Source: Dermatemys mawii (taxonomy: Eukaryota > Chordata > Testudines > Dermatemydidae). Taken from it: a stretch of DNA of 64,000 nucleotides. The notes under the pieces are model-generated. The model saw only the letters and a program-made list of their open reading frames with translations. It was not told the DNA's origin and did no database searches. The stretch lies in contig ML677351.1 in NCBI GenBank assembly GCA_007922305.1, forward strand, positions 12,057,165 through 12,121,164, given 5' to 3'. The position numbers and the translations under genes were made by a program. Below are positions 44,101 through 56,548 of the stretch, piece after piece (position 1 is the first letter of the stretch; the number at the start of each line of letters is the position of its first letter).

Positions 44101-47100
44101 TAACACAGAGCCCTTGGGCTCAGATTCAAATGTCCACAAACCTATAAACCAGAAACACACCATTGAAGTATATATACTGAATTACACCAACTACAGGTTT
44201 GGCCCACTGTGGTTCTGAGATTATCAATTTCACGTGTTCTTAAGGCAAAATAAGGTGATGGTCAGATATTTGTCTATCTGCTTTACTCTTATATACAATC
44301 CTTTCTTGCTTAGTCACTTTACCCTAGAGACCTTTCTCATTCAGTGACTTTAATCTGAGTATCTCTGGGTTATATTTTGGCTTCATCTCTTACCCAAACA
44401 AGTAATAAATTCCCAGTTGATTTTGATCCTATAACTCAAACAGATGTCTGCCATTGTCTTCTTCCCTAACTCCCTGCTGGTTTAACCGCTCCTATGTAGC
44501 AAATTCTATTCCCATCTCAGCATTAGTCATGTGTAATCTTATAGCCATGAAACTGTTTTGTTGTTGGGTCAGTGACTCAGCCATCTAATTCTCCTTAGCA
44601 ATCCCATCACTCACTGTTTCTGTGAGTGTATACTTTCAACAAGTATAGCCTTCTGTCGGTATTTTGCTACTGTCATTCCACCACATGTCGCTGGTTTCAC
44701 AAATTTTCACATTATCTCATACCAGTCCAGTTGTCAGTACCTTTGCTTCCCTGTTGATTTTGTGTTCTCGCATCCCAGCAGCCTACTTACACATTAAAAC
44801 ACAGTGGAATATGATGTTGTTGACAAGGCCAGATTCAGCAGTCTGGCTGAGCTGTGCTCAGTACAAGACCCTGTGGGTGCTTTTCAGCCCCAGCTCCTGC
44901 AGTTGCTCTTCACTGGCTGGAGCCCCATCTGGAGAATGCTCTGAATTATACTGGGTGCCCGCTGGCAACCATTCTTGCCGCTGGGGATCGTGTTGGCTTA
45001 GGGATGCACTAGCCTTACCCCCTTTCCCACAGGAATGGCATCTTCACTGCACCAGGCTGGAGTGGTCTAGGAGCCACCACAGAAGCTTTACAAAGCCTAA
45101 GGATTTCCCTATATAGGAGGAATTCTCAAGGGGACAGTTAAGCTGTCTACAGGATTCTTTATACCATGGGGTGTTGCAAGTTTGTAAATTCACATACTGC
45201 ACTTATATGCATTGCTCATGTATGTTGGCAAATAGTTTTTCTCTTTACATGGCTTTTCTTCCTTTTTACACAAGATCCAGCTTTAAACATGTTATTAAAT
45301 ATTGAAATAGGAATTTAAACCAAAATCAAATGTACATGAAATCTCTTCTTCTGTGGGAGAAATTCATTCCTCTGCAGCTAGCTAGTTGTTCATCTCATAA
45401 CTTGCCTTTTTTTTTTTTTTTTACTTAAGAAGTGCCTTGTACCAAGATATTAACAAACATGCATATCAAGAAAACCTGAAGGGGAAAAAGAGAATAGGTT
45501 ACACATCAATATGTTAACAGCAAGAAACAAGATTAATATTCACAAGTAGCCAATGCAAATATTTTAAACTAATAAGAAAACCCACACGTAAGTTAAAATA
45601 CTGATGCATGGTGTATGTTAAACATGACTCTATTGCCTATGCACACTGAAGGGATGAGAGTACCATGACAGAGGGGAGGAGATTGCATCCTTCTGACTCT
45701 TACAGAAAACTGTGTGTAAAGATTCAGAAGACTTCCAAATTTAAAAACAAATCTTTTTAGATATTTAGGGTGGACGTGAGATGCCTATGACTGAGCACCA
45801 TTCAATGCTAAAATAATTGATAGATCAGAAGTTTTGTAATAGGATAAAAGGCTTCCATCTACTAGTTCAAATTTGTCCCAGTTGTCTGATGGTGGTTGTT
45901 TGATGCTTGTTAGTCTCTACGAAATGAGTGGATCTCAGTGTAATTTCTTGTCCATGTTCTGAAAACCATCAGAATTGGTACTATCACCCTATTGGCAATC
46001 TCAGCACGGAGGCTGATGGTAAATTAGCTGTAGAGACTGAACTGGGAGGCCAGTGTAGTCTAGAGTTTAGTAAACCATCAAGAGATGCACTGATGAGCAA
46101 TATATTTTCTACCAGAATCAGTTCCAGAGGTCTGACATGATGAGAAGGCATCACCAATTTGGAGAGGTTCAAGTTTCCTTTTTGAGGGTTTCTGGATTTT
46201 CTGAAGCCTCAAAATGTGATACAACTTTGTTTGTCACCTATTCCATGTTGTTCCCTCTTTTTATTCCTTCTTTAAAATCCTGTAACCAAGCCTTTAAAAT
46301 TAGCAAGTAAAGGCCAAATGAAGGTAACATTTAAAAATATCCCTTTTTGTATTTCAGATGCTGTGCCTGACCTTTCTCCATTTTTTTCCTTTAAAATTAG
46401 TTATATGGTTGTCTGAGAGATGCAGAACTTCTCTCTTGAATATGTAGGAATAATGCCAGTAAATTAGCTGTGCCAGCAACAGGTAGGAGATAATTACCAT
46501 ACCTTGATTGGTTGGGGCCTTAGGAAGGACCTTCAAGCTTTTTAATTTTTGTTTTTTAAATCATGCATTTGTAATGGTAGTCAGCAAATTCTGTGATCTT
46601 TACCTTCATTGTATGTGTTTTTATGTAGACACCATGGGGCAATGTCTCTTCTGGGCATATTTTGCATATTACTGATTAGAAAAACTGGGTGGTGAATAGT
46701 CAGGACAGCAGGCATGCCGTCAGTTTAAATGATGAGTAAATGGAAAGAGCAGGACTTCCTCTTTCGGACAATGCTGTTTTTCTGTGCCCCAATCAGATAT
46801 GCAGCATCATAGATGCAATAGCGCTGTGTGGGGGATGGGAACATTATTGTAAAAAATCAGGATTGTTGATTGTTATATCTCTTGTAGAAGAGATCCAGTG
46901 CTAGTTACAGGAAAGATGAGACTTGTTGCTGTCATCTCTGACTGTGTGTCAGGGAACAGTGTGTGGGTTTGGAGTATATAAGGGGTTTTGTGCTATCCAG
47001 GAGAGAAGGACATAAAAATACGGTCTAAGCAAATACCAATTAATTGTGCATGCAGAGATAAGAAAGGAGAAGATTACATTTGTTGCCAGATCTATTGGTT

Positions 47101-47571
47101 GTATATTGATTATATTGACTACTTAAGAATCCCAAATTGACAAATTAACATTCTGAGGTTTATAGGTTCTAATCCCAAATTCAGGCCAAAGGTTGTTGGA
47201 ATTACTGTTAAGGTGGGAAACGTGACATGCGTGGTTGCAACACTCACACTTATGAAAGACCTTTTCAATTTTCAACAGTTTTACTATTGATGATTAGTGA
47301 AGTCACAAACACTCCAACCCAACAAAAAAAGTAAAAATAATATAAAATGAGCATCCATATACTCACTTGATCCTTTGCAAAGAAAAACCCTGAAGTGTTA
47401 GTCATCTTCCTCCTCCTCACCTCTAGTGGTGGCCATCCTGACATTTCCCAAGGCATGCAGTATGGGATATGGCTTTTATAGTGTTACATTCATGCCACTG
47501 TGCTTAACACATGCAATAGGATTTTCCGGCCCTTTTCCTTATTTTAACTTCCACTGCCCAGTAATGGTGGG
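41162..47571. other. Unannotated sequence, 6.4 kb
   Basis: I found no gene, SINE, LINE or MITE here that I can support. Poly-T runs lie at 42339-42350 and 45408-45422. The longest open frame (150 codons, 44664-45113) has no motif I know. Confidence 0.45.
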
Positions 47572-47711
47572 GTGCTCTTCTGAAGATGAGTTCTGTGTAA
47601 GCTCAAATGCTCATGTCTCTCACTAAAACAAGTTGATCCAATAAAAGATATTACCTCGCCCACCTTATCTCTCTAACATCTTGGACCAACAGGGCAACAA
47701 CAACACTGCAT
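47572..47711 (-). repeat. Interspersed repeat, second hammerhead-like family
   Basis: On the plus strand it runs CTTCTGAAGATGAG, CTCTCACTAAAACAAGTTGA, TCCAATAAAAGATATTACCT, then CTTGGACCAAC and ACAACAACACTGCA. It is a widespread reptile repeat type in my experience. The strand is nominal. A related piece lies at 60709, in the opposite orientation. Confidence 0.6.
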
Positions 47712-50564
47712 ATAATTAGTTACCACAGCATTCTGGTGGTCTGACATCTGCTGATGTTTCTAAACTGGTATTAAGTGGTATCTTGTGGTTACTTGTCAGC
47801 AATTTAGTCATTACAGCATTCCATCTTGTGATATCTTATGATCTAGTTTAGCTGCATATGCTAAGGTATTTTTAAGCCTTGATTAGTTTAGCTAAGCTGT
47901 TGTGTTACAGGTCTTGAGACTTGTAGGCTCATTGCATTACTGCCTTAACTTATACCTGTGTCTTACCTAGCAAATACCTATACCTTTAGACTACACATTT
48001 AAAATCACATCCCAAGGTCAACTCAATATGTAACCCCAGTGTAAGCAACTATTGGAGGTATAATAGGTGGTAATAATCTGGTCTGGTCTGGCTGCCAATT
48101 GAGCCCTCAGAGCTTTTAAGTATTAGTTGTGGCAATCATGTAGCTGGTTGCCAGGTGCTATTTTTAATCCATTTTTTTTAAAAAAATAAACACCAGTCTT
48201 ACAGTAAGCAAGAGAGTTCAGGTACCCAATTAATAGGTAATGAGTAACATCCATTGTATAAGTCAGACATCTATTTCTTTTTTGAGATTCTTTTCAACCC
48301 GAAAATGCCCTGATGTACATGACAATAGCTTGTGAATTTTATAATAGGTGACCTTAGTCCTTGGAGTTTCACTTCCTTCATACCGATCTTTTGTTTTCCA
48401 ATGAGCCAGGCATGCTAATTGGAGCTGTAACAACCCACTTGAATGTTTTTATATTACTAAATAATCATTCCACCATATTCTTGTAGTGCAATAACAACAG
48501 ATATAGGGCTGATTACATTAATTGTGAGGAGAATTTTAAATTATGGCTACTGGTTATTGGGAAGATTTTCTCTTTTTGAAGTATTTTCAGCTCTTTTCAA
48601 TTGTTTATACAGTATATGCACAGGACCCTGGATGGGTGTATTTTAATTAACTGATATAAAAAAATCGACTGGTTCTTGCTAAAATATTCTAGAGGACACA
48701 TACCAGGTCAATTTCCATAAACCCTCCTTTCACAACAATCAGTCTGAGATGGAACTAAGCGTTCTTGTCCAGGCATAATTGTTTCATATCTAGTTTTACG
48801 GTTCTAAAATAGGGGGTGAATAGTGTAACATTATTGTGGATCCATGGCTATGTTCTTGCTATTATCAACATGTGACCTATATTTGTCCAGATGTTAATCA
48901 GAACTTCAAGATATTAGAAACAGTGGTCAATATTAATATTATAGTTCCATTTATAAATGGTTTATAAAGAAGTCAATGGTAAGACGTTATAAGCCTGTTA
49001 TACTCTTAAGTTGTATGTACTGGCACATCCATAGCCGGTATTATAGGTAGTTATAAGCAACCTTTTGGACTGTGTAGCCATATATAAATTAACCGTTTAT
49101 TAAAACATCTAGTATAGTTTCCTAACTATAAGTTGAGCCCTAATATAAAATCTTACTAAACATATACTGTAGGGAAGACTCTTGTGTTGGCTTACATGGG
49201 TTGTAACTTGAGTATGCAGCATGCTGGGCATGGAAAAATTCCTGCTTAAACATCTTTCTTTCCTTTTTGTTCCCCCCACTCCGGGTATGGGAATTTTGCT
49301 CCAGTAATGATTGCAGTTTGGCCCTTCTAAATGACAACATGTAGACTCAATCCCGTGAGGAGCAGAATGAGTCCACTGAAGTCACTGGGAGTTAAGGGAG
49401 CTCAGCAACTCTAAGTTGGTGCTTGGCATCTTTGTGATCAGGCTCAAATTCCTTATGTTTGTGGTTAGGAAACAGTCTGATTTTAGTTTGAAAAAAAAAT
49501 CCTTAAATTCATTTAATGTCCTATTTCCAAGTGGGATCCCACATGACGCTTTTAAACTTTGACTGCACTCCAACTTAAACTTTTCTATTTTATTCTCATT
49601 ACAAGCCTGTGGAAGGGATACCTAAATGCAATGTTATACTTATTTCTGTAACAATTAATTATATCTTGACCTTTATTATATTGAGATGGTTGAATGTAAG
49701 AACCCAAAAAAAAAAATCCCCCCAAATCCTCCACACAAATCAACTCTTCTTTAATAAATCCAAAACTACAGAAGCTCAGGTGACAATTTCTAAATGTGTT
49801 TGCCACATACACTTACCTAAGATAAAATCTTTCCTTCTCCCTATTTCTGTCTGTCTATTTTTCTTATGTACACACACATACTGTCATATCCAGTCTCCAA
49901 TAGAATCAGGTCAGTAGTGAGGACTGAAGCAATACATCTCTCTAACTCTGACTTTTAAGGAAGTGACATCTTTTAAAATATTATTTTCCCTTGACTTCTT
50001 TCATGCTTTTTTTTTTGCTGACTGATTAGGCAATGGGGCACTGTGGTCAATTGAATTCCCCCAAATCTAATATTAAAAAAGGAAAAGAAAAGACCTTTGA
50101 GGGCAGCAGAATAAAGTGAAGAGCATTTGGGAAAGTCCAATATTTCTCTCAAAAAAAAATCAGAAAATGAGTTTATGTCTTAGTCTTCCATTTTTACACC
50201 AGTTGCTGACTTCTCTTCTTTGACATTTTGTCTTTCTCAGTCATAAAGATGGTATCCAATTGTTTCAGAATGTTAGTGGCTTGGACTACAGAAACCTGTT
50301 TGAAAAATAAAAGTATGGATTTAATACAGCAGTGGAGATGAAAAATATTTGCCACATAATGGAAAAGGCAATAATACTCTGTATCATTCCGAGAGGGGAA
50401 ACGAATAAAATTCCTTCAACTAAAGTAGTAAATCTGCAAAAGGGAAACACAAGCAAAGACTATAAACACAAAATGTACTAAACTATGTAATACCTATTGA
50501 TAGGGTTAATGCATTCAGTTGACTAGTACAGCTACCCCGCAATCAGGATGAGTAATTGAAGCTG
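47712..50564. other. Unannotated AT-rich sequence
   Basis: No recognised feature in 2.9 kb. Confidence 0.45.
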
Positions 50565-51703
50565 CTGGAATTTTGCGCTACTGAGTACGTGCATAATTAA
50601 GGAGCTGCACATGTTTATTTTTTGTGAAGAAAAAAGCTTCTGCCAAAATGTTGCTACAGTTCCACGTTTGTCTGACCAGAGGGCACTGTAGTGCAAAAAC
50701 AGCAGCACCTCCCAGATAGAGAGGGAAGAGAAAAAGCCTGCCTTCTTCTCAGCACTTGTCAGCTCAGGTTAGGAGACAGGGGCTATGGGGAGACAGACAC
50801 CGTGGGGTGCTGTGAGTCAGACAGGGGCTTGTGGAGGAGGACAGACTAGGGCAGAGGCTGAATGGGAGTGGAAGAACAGGGCCACATGGGGCAGGGTAGG
50901 GTGCAGGGCCACATGGTGTTGGGGAAGCAGGTGCAGAGCTATATATGGACAGGGTAATGGCTGGATGGAGGCACATGGAGACAGGGAGATGGATGAGGGG
51001 TAAACGGCCACATGGGGATGGGAGTGTAGGTGTCTGAGTGGGGACGGAGGAGCACATGTGAACAGGAGGTGCAAGGACACATTGGGGTGCAGGAATACAT
51101 GGGGACAGGGGTAGTTGTTCCTGACTGAATGGGAGAGTTAGCAAGAGTATGCATGGGGAAACTCCCTAACAATTCCTCCCTACCCCTCAAAAACTTGTTC
51201 CACAATAAGATGATCTTATTGTGACTTTCATTTCAGTGCCCCCATATGCTTGACGAACTTTTCCCAACAACCCTCCAAGTTCAGACCCAAGCTCCTTCCC
51301 AGCAATTTACTTTCCTCTCTCTCAGCTCTTCCATTACCCCGATTCCCCTAAACATTTGCACTGCTTTTGAGGGGTGTGGGAAATACAGTTCTGTATTGTA
51401 GTTTAAATGAATTATTGTTAAGTGTTCTGTATTAATATGCCTAGTAAGGACCGACCCCCCCCCCAAAAAAAAACACGCACACATTTCCTGAATCTTTTTT
51501 GTTGTCTGTATTAGTACAGACATACTTGCTGACAGGTATTTGGAAATAAATGACCAAAATAATTGAAACTGCTGTGACTATATTGTGTTATTTTGACAAA
51601 TAACATAAGCAGAATTTTTCAGAATTTCAAAATATTGTATGTAGAATTTTTTTAAAAAAATTTGCAGATTTTTCTTATTATTTTAGTGCAGAATTCCCCC
51701 AGG
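50565..51703. mobile_element. Non-autonomous DNA transposon, about 1.1 kb
   Basis: The left end CTGGAATTTTGCGCTACTGA and the complement of the right end, CCTGGGGGAATTCTGCACTA, are imperfect inverted copies. Between them is a purine-rich tract (50760-51130) with recurring CACATGG units, then sequence without long frames. The ends resemble an abundant turtle repeat with GAATTCTGC termini. No transposase is visible. Confidence 0.5.
51209..51258 (+). repeat. 50-bp direct duplication, copy 1
   Basis: Begins GATGATCTTATTGTGACTTT and ends CCATATGCTTGACGAAC. It lies inside the transposon at 50565-51703. Copy 2 is 913 bp downstream and differs by one base (C here at position 26, A there). Confidence 0.95.
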
Positions 51704-53164
51704 AAGAGGTCGGGGGAAGAGTACCTGTGCTCACCTGAATGCAGAGACTGAAGCTGACAGACTAGTGCATAGTCTGTATACAGGGAGGAGGCTTCTTATG
51801 CTCTTTCCTCCCTCCCCATGTACTACTTGTGTACAAGGGTCACTTACAATTCATCTCATAGAAAATACATACAGAGATATGCTTTGAACATCTAGGTACT
51901 GTCTGGGCATGCCAAAGAAACATAGATACCCATTACAACAGATGTTTGATGGTACTTCTGTAATTAGAGCTCTGCCATATCATGCCAGAGGCACAGGTTT
52001 GATTTCTTGCTCTCTGAGAAGGCAGGGGATGGGAGCACTGCTAATGCAGTGTGCAAAACCCAAGATGGGCAGGCAAAAGAGTACTCTCCATTGCTCTGAA
52101 GTGGACCTGATAGCTAATGAGGATGATCTTATTGTGACTTTCATTTAAGTGCCCCCATATGCTTGACGAACATTAAGACATGCAATCTCCTTGTGAAATA
52201 GCAGGTAAGGGTTACATAGGGATCCCTTCATCACCTACCTCTGGGTCATAACACAACAACTGTCTAACAAAGCAGAGCAATTCTCCTCAGCAGTTTAGAA
52301 TGGGTGGTAAAGAAGAACATATTTTCCAATTAAATCTGCCAGGAAAATTAAAGTAGGCATGGCAGAATGTAACTATAGAACCTATGCTGGGATTTGTCCA
52401 AGGCACTTCCGCCAACACCCCTACTCTCAGGGGAAGAGTCATGGGATTTTTAATGACCACAAGCTTCCAGGCCCTCTGTCTTGTCCAAACACCGCACCTC
52501 CAACAGCACAGTGCCCCCTAATACACTGGTGGCTCATGGGTTTAGTAATTGTGTGGGAAGAGTGCCACCAACTGACTGATCAGCAATGCAAAGCCTGGCA
52601 CTATCACTTCCAGAAGAGTCAGAAAAATTATTTGGGCCACTTACCACCAAAAACTTAATAGACTCGTCTAAATAAATAGGGAGTAGGATCACTGTGCTGC
52701 CACCACTCCTAGCTTCAGACTCAGTTTAGGAACCCTCAAGAGGGCTCCACATTCAAGCTAATGAAATTTAGATGGATTTTCTCTTTCCCCTCAGGTTATT
52801 TAACTATAGAATCCACTCAAGGTGCTCTGTCATTATTAGTAATATAACATATGTTAAATGCTCAAATTCTTTCCCCTCAAATGTACAAAATGATATCTAC
52901 TAGAGAAGAAAACATAAAGAAAACTCATTAAGCTAAAAGTTCAGCATGCCCTTTGTTCCATTTCTTTATCAGCACCTTCTCTTCTTTCTTCTCTGGCTTG
53001 TTCTCTCCATACCCATTCGTTTTCCCTCAATTCTACATACGTTTTTTTCTTCATATCATTCTGTCTACTAATTGTCATCTCCTTTAAGCAGCATGATCTT
53101 CATTCCCATTTTGTCTTTCATCTTGTCCACCTATTGTTACTTTCTTCTCTGATGATTGTTGTGT
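51704..53164. other. Unannotated sequence with 50-bp duplication
   Basis: Contains copy 2 of the duplication. A stretch near 51965-52010 is vaguely tRNA-like (GGTTTGATTTC resembles a B box). The 99-codon frame at 52359 has no known motif. Confidence 0.4.
52122..52171 (+). repeat. 50-bp direct duplication, copy 2
   Basis: 49 of 50 bases match 51209-51258, and the similarity stops sharply on both sides. It lies outside the transposon that holds copy 1. Confidence 0.95.
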
Positions 53165-53262
53165 GAATTACAGTAGTCCCTGGAAGCCAGGGCCCCATTG
53201 TGCAGGCACAACACAGAGGGGAAAAAAGACAATCCCTTCCCCAAAGAGCTTTGCTTCCTGTT
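53165..53262. repeat. Ancient amniote SINE-like repeat
   Basis: TTACAGTAGTCCCTGGAAGC, GGGCCCCATTGTGC and CCCTTCCCCAAAGAGCTTTG are in the order of a widespread vertebrate repeat whose typical form is GGGGCCCCATTGTGCTAGG...CCCTGCCCCGAAGAGCTT. The family name is not certain. Confidence 0.4.
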
Positions 53263-56200
53263 TTTAATTCTCTGTATCCACTCTCAGGTTAGGCTGCTTC
53301 TTATCTGAAGCACGTTGTCATCCCTAGTAAAAATGCACATATAGTTGCAAGGGAATTGTTGACCTAATATTTTTTTCCTACAGATATATTTGCTTTTATC
53401 TATGTCGTAAAGGGAATCAACTTTCTTGGGGGATTTTTAATTCAATTATAGGAGACACTTCATTCCCTGTTTGTTTTTCAGAAGAAAATAATTAGCAGAC
53501 ACTTCTGTTTTCCACATGGATCTTAGTTTTCCACAAAGAAGATGACATTATACCTAGGTAAACAGCAAAAGATTAGCAAAACAAAGTCAACTGAAATAAA
53601 ACAAAGGAGACTTTCCTTTGCTTTGATAAACTCACCTGGCACTCTACAGTCTTTCATTTGCAGCACAGTCTTTCCTTCTGAGATTATTTTTTATTAATCT
53701 AAATTTAGCTATATAGAGAATAATCAAAGTAGTCTTACAAATACTACTTTATTTACAATATTTATTGGCCTCAATTCCCTTGTGATTGCATTTTAGTTTA
53801 ATTTGTATTAGAACTTAATGGAAAAAATGTGTTTAATTTTTGTTATGGAACTTTATTTTACAGCATGCTTTGTTCTTCAGTATTTGGCAACTGCTCCCCG
53901 CCCCCACTCCTAAGGTCAGAATGATTTCAGCTTCAACTAGCTATTCAAAGATATCTGATCAAAAGAAGTTTCATCTCTGTGGGTGCTGGCAAGTGATAAA
54001 AAGGCACCAAGGGTTTCAGTAGAGATTAATCCTAATTCAGGAGCGGATAAACAATCTCCTCTTTGGTGACAGATCAGACATTTGACTTTATCATTATTTA
54101 TTTTTATTTATAGTACCATCCATCCTTCGCTTGCTTCCCAAACTGTCGGAGTGCCATGGAGGAAGATTCCATTTATGCCTATGTGTGAAAAGTGACTCTC
54201 ATCACCAGTATGAATGGCATTTTAAGTAGGTGGAGAAAAGATCAGCGACTCTTCCATCCCCACCTCCTCCTGGCCCAGCCCTGTTTGCTCTCCACAACAT
54301 GGCCAGCTAAGGTCAGATTCACCAGACACCTGCTATACTGCCTTGCAGCTACCTCCCATGATTTCTCCACTCGCCAAGTGACAATAGTTCCCTCCACAGT
54401 CCTAAACAGGGACACAAAGATACCTGTCTCCTTTTCCCACCAGCAGGCACAAAACAGGAAAGAAGGATCACAACAGCTCGTGTAACCCTTCCCCTAAGGC
54501 AGAGCATGGAATAAAACCACTTGCTTCTACAGGGACTAGGGAAATGTCTCTAGAACAGGAGCAGCAAGAAGGACAGGTAAGGCACCTTCCCTGAGGGATG
54601 AATTGAGGTCCAGTTGGGGATGAGAGTCTGAGGCAGCCTCTGCAGTTGTGAGGAGGCCAGGCTGAAGATGGGATTTGTGTTTGCTGCAGCTTTGAAAAGA
54701 CGCTTCTGAGGTATAATGGAGGGGGCTGGGTAGAAAAAGAGACTGGATGAATCTGGAGATGACTGAAGGAAGAGAAAGGTCTGAGGGGGGAGAATGAATG
54801 TGTTGGGGAACCTTGTGAATGAATATATACCATGACACCTGACTTACCTGTTGCAGTATTACAGGTCAACCAAAGGAGAGTGCTATGGGATATGGTTGCT
54901 TAGTAGCACCCCCTTCTTGTCAAGTGAGGCACAGCTGGAACTTTCAGGCTTAATTTCCTTCTCCTTGGTAGGTGTCTTCAGCTTTCCAGATAGCAGTCTA
55001 TGCTGGAAATGGCCCTCTGGCCAAGAGATAAACAAAAGTAACCCCTTCTAAAGTCCACTAAAGCCACCAGGCTGGTTCCCCTGGAGTTCCAGCCCCTTAC
55101 AGACCCTACCTCGAGGACTTTCAAAGGAGCCTGGCCATCCACTGTCAGAATAAGCTAAGGCCCAAGTGTTTATTAAGGTATCACCTGACCCTCCATAGTC
55201 CTGCACCCTCAGGCTAGAAGCAGATTATTTATGGCACTGATATGGCTAACTTCATTCCCCTTAAAGGGACAGGAAGACTTTGGCACATCATGGGAGATGT
55301 AGTCCGTGCAGGGTGCCTGGTCCGTAGAGGAGAATAGAGACATGAGGTCCCTGAACTACCCTCCCATAAGACATTGCAGCAGTTTAAGAGGACACAATTA
55401 ATGTGAACTAACCTGAAATAAAACATCTTGATTTAGTTCAACAAACTGAAAGCTTTTGATTCTGGCCAATCCAACACAAAACTAAATATTTCATTTTGAT
55501 TTTTGCTGATGGAAAATTGAAAAAAGTTCAATGAAAGAGAAATTTTCCGATAGGGAAAATTCTGATTTTGCAGAAACTGCATTTTCTATTGAAAAAAACC
55601 ATTTCAACCGGAAATTCCCAACGAATTCTAATTAGTGTGACTAAGTGGGATGAATGGCAGAGAGTCAGGGCTTAGGTGCCTGAGTTGGGAGCCAAGTCGT
55701 GAGTGAATGTTGAGATGGTGGTGTGAGACAGACAAATATTAATAGTGTGTGTGTTTGTGAGAGAGAAAGCTTGGGGTGAGGCACATGTGTGAATGAAGCA
55801 AGTCCTGGTGATGTGGAAGGGGGAGAGAGAGAGAGGCTATTTCCATTCACAAAGTTAATGGGTTTTTGGCTTGGTCACCTTTCTGAGTAGCTCGCATTCA
55901 ATGCAACACAGCAAATATTTTTGCAGTCTCTTTTCAGCTAATTAGCTTGTCTAGAAACAGGAGCCAGATCACTGGCTTACATAGCATAGTAAGTCTCATA
56001 GCATAGTAGTTTCTGCCTTTCTCGTTTACAAGAAATAATTTCATGTATTTATTTTGGAAAAATCTGTGCTGGGAGATTTAGCAGAGGGAGAGCCATTCGA
56101 GTATTTGGCTTCATAAAGTGAAATGGGGATATATCAGGTTCTGTGTATTGGAAACAGATATTGCAAATCAGATTATAACAGGAAACCAGAGGATCTAATC

Positions 56201-56354
56201 AGAATCTCACTGATTAGAAAGAAGCATATTGTATTTATATTAGATGTTAGAGGTCAATCCTGCAAAGTACTTTCAATCTCCATTGCACTTAAATAGGAAT
56301 TGAAGGCTCTCGTTATCTCAGTGGAGATGCTTAGCCAGGACTGGACCTTATTGT
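53263..56354. other. Unannotated sequence, 3.1 kb
   Basis: 55430-55620 is rich in GAAAATTTTC-like words and may be a degenerate fold-back MITE. No gene is recognised. The frames at 54468-54869 overlap on the same strand in two registers, as chance frames do. Confidence 0.4.
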
Positions 56355-56548
56355 CGATATGTCTACATTGTGTTTTTTAAAACCCATGTTGAGCAAGTCT
56401 CAGAGCCCGGGTCTATAGATTCAGACTCTCGAGCCTGAAAGTCTCCACTGATTTCAGTGTTGCAGCTTGAGCTCCACAAGCCTGTGTTTACAGACCTGGG
56501 CTCTGAGACTTGCTGCCACAGGTTTTAAAATGCAGTGTAGATATACCC
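56355..56548. mobile_element. Fold-back MITE, 194 bp, GTCTACA-type ends
   Basis: Left CGATATGTCTACATTG, right GCAGTGTAGATATACCC, inverted. GCAAGTCTCAGAGCCCGGGT and its complement ACCTGGGCTCTGAGACTTGC lie on either side of the centre, so almost the whole unit folds back. The end motif resembles the four Harbinger-like MITEs, but flanking triplets (TGT and ACG) do not match. Confidence 0.7.

Noticed and set aside
44664..45116. 150-codon frame starting MLLSFHHMSLV
   Set aside because: No family is recognised, and there is no supporting context such as a promoter, splice sites or a poly-A signal.
50764..51205. Minus-strand frames rich in Pro, Ser, Thr and Cys
   Set aside because: Three overlapping registers lie on one purine-rich repetitive tract of a transposon, with no consistent protein.
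51930..52050. Possible tRNA-derived SINE head
   Set aside because: GGTTTGATTTC resembles a B box, but no clear A box, tail or duplication was found.
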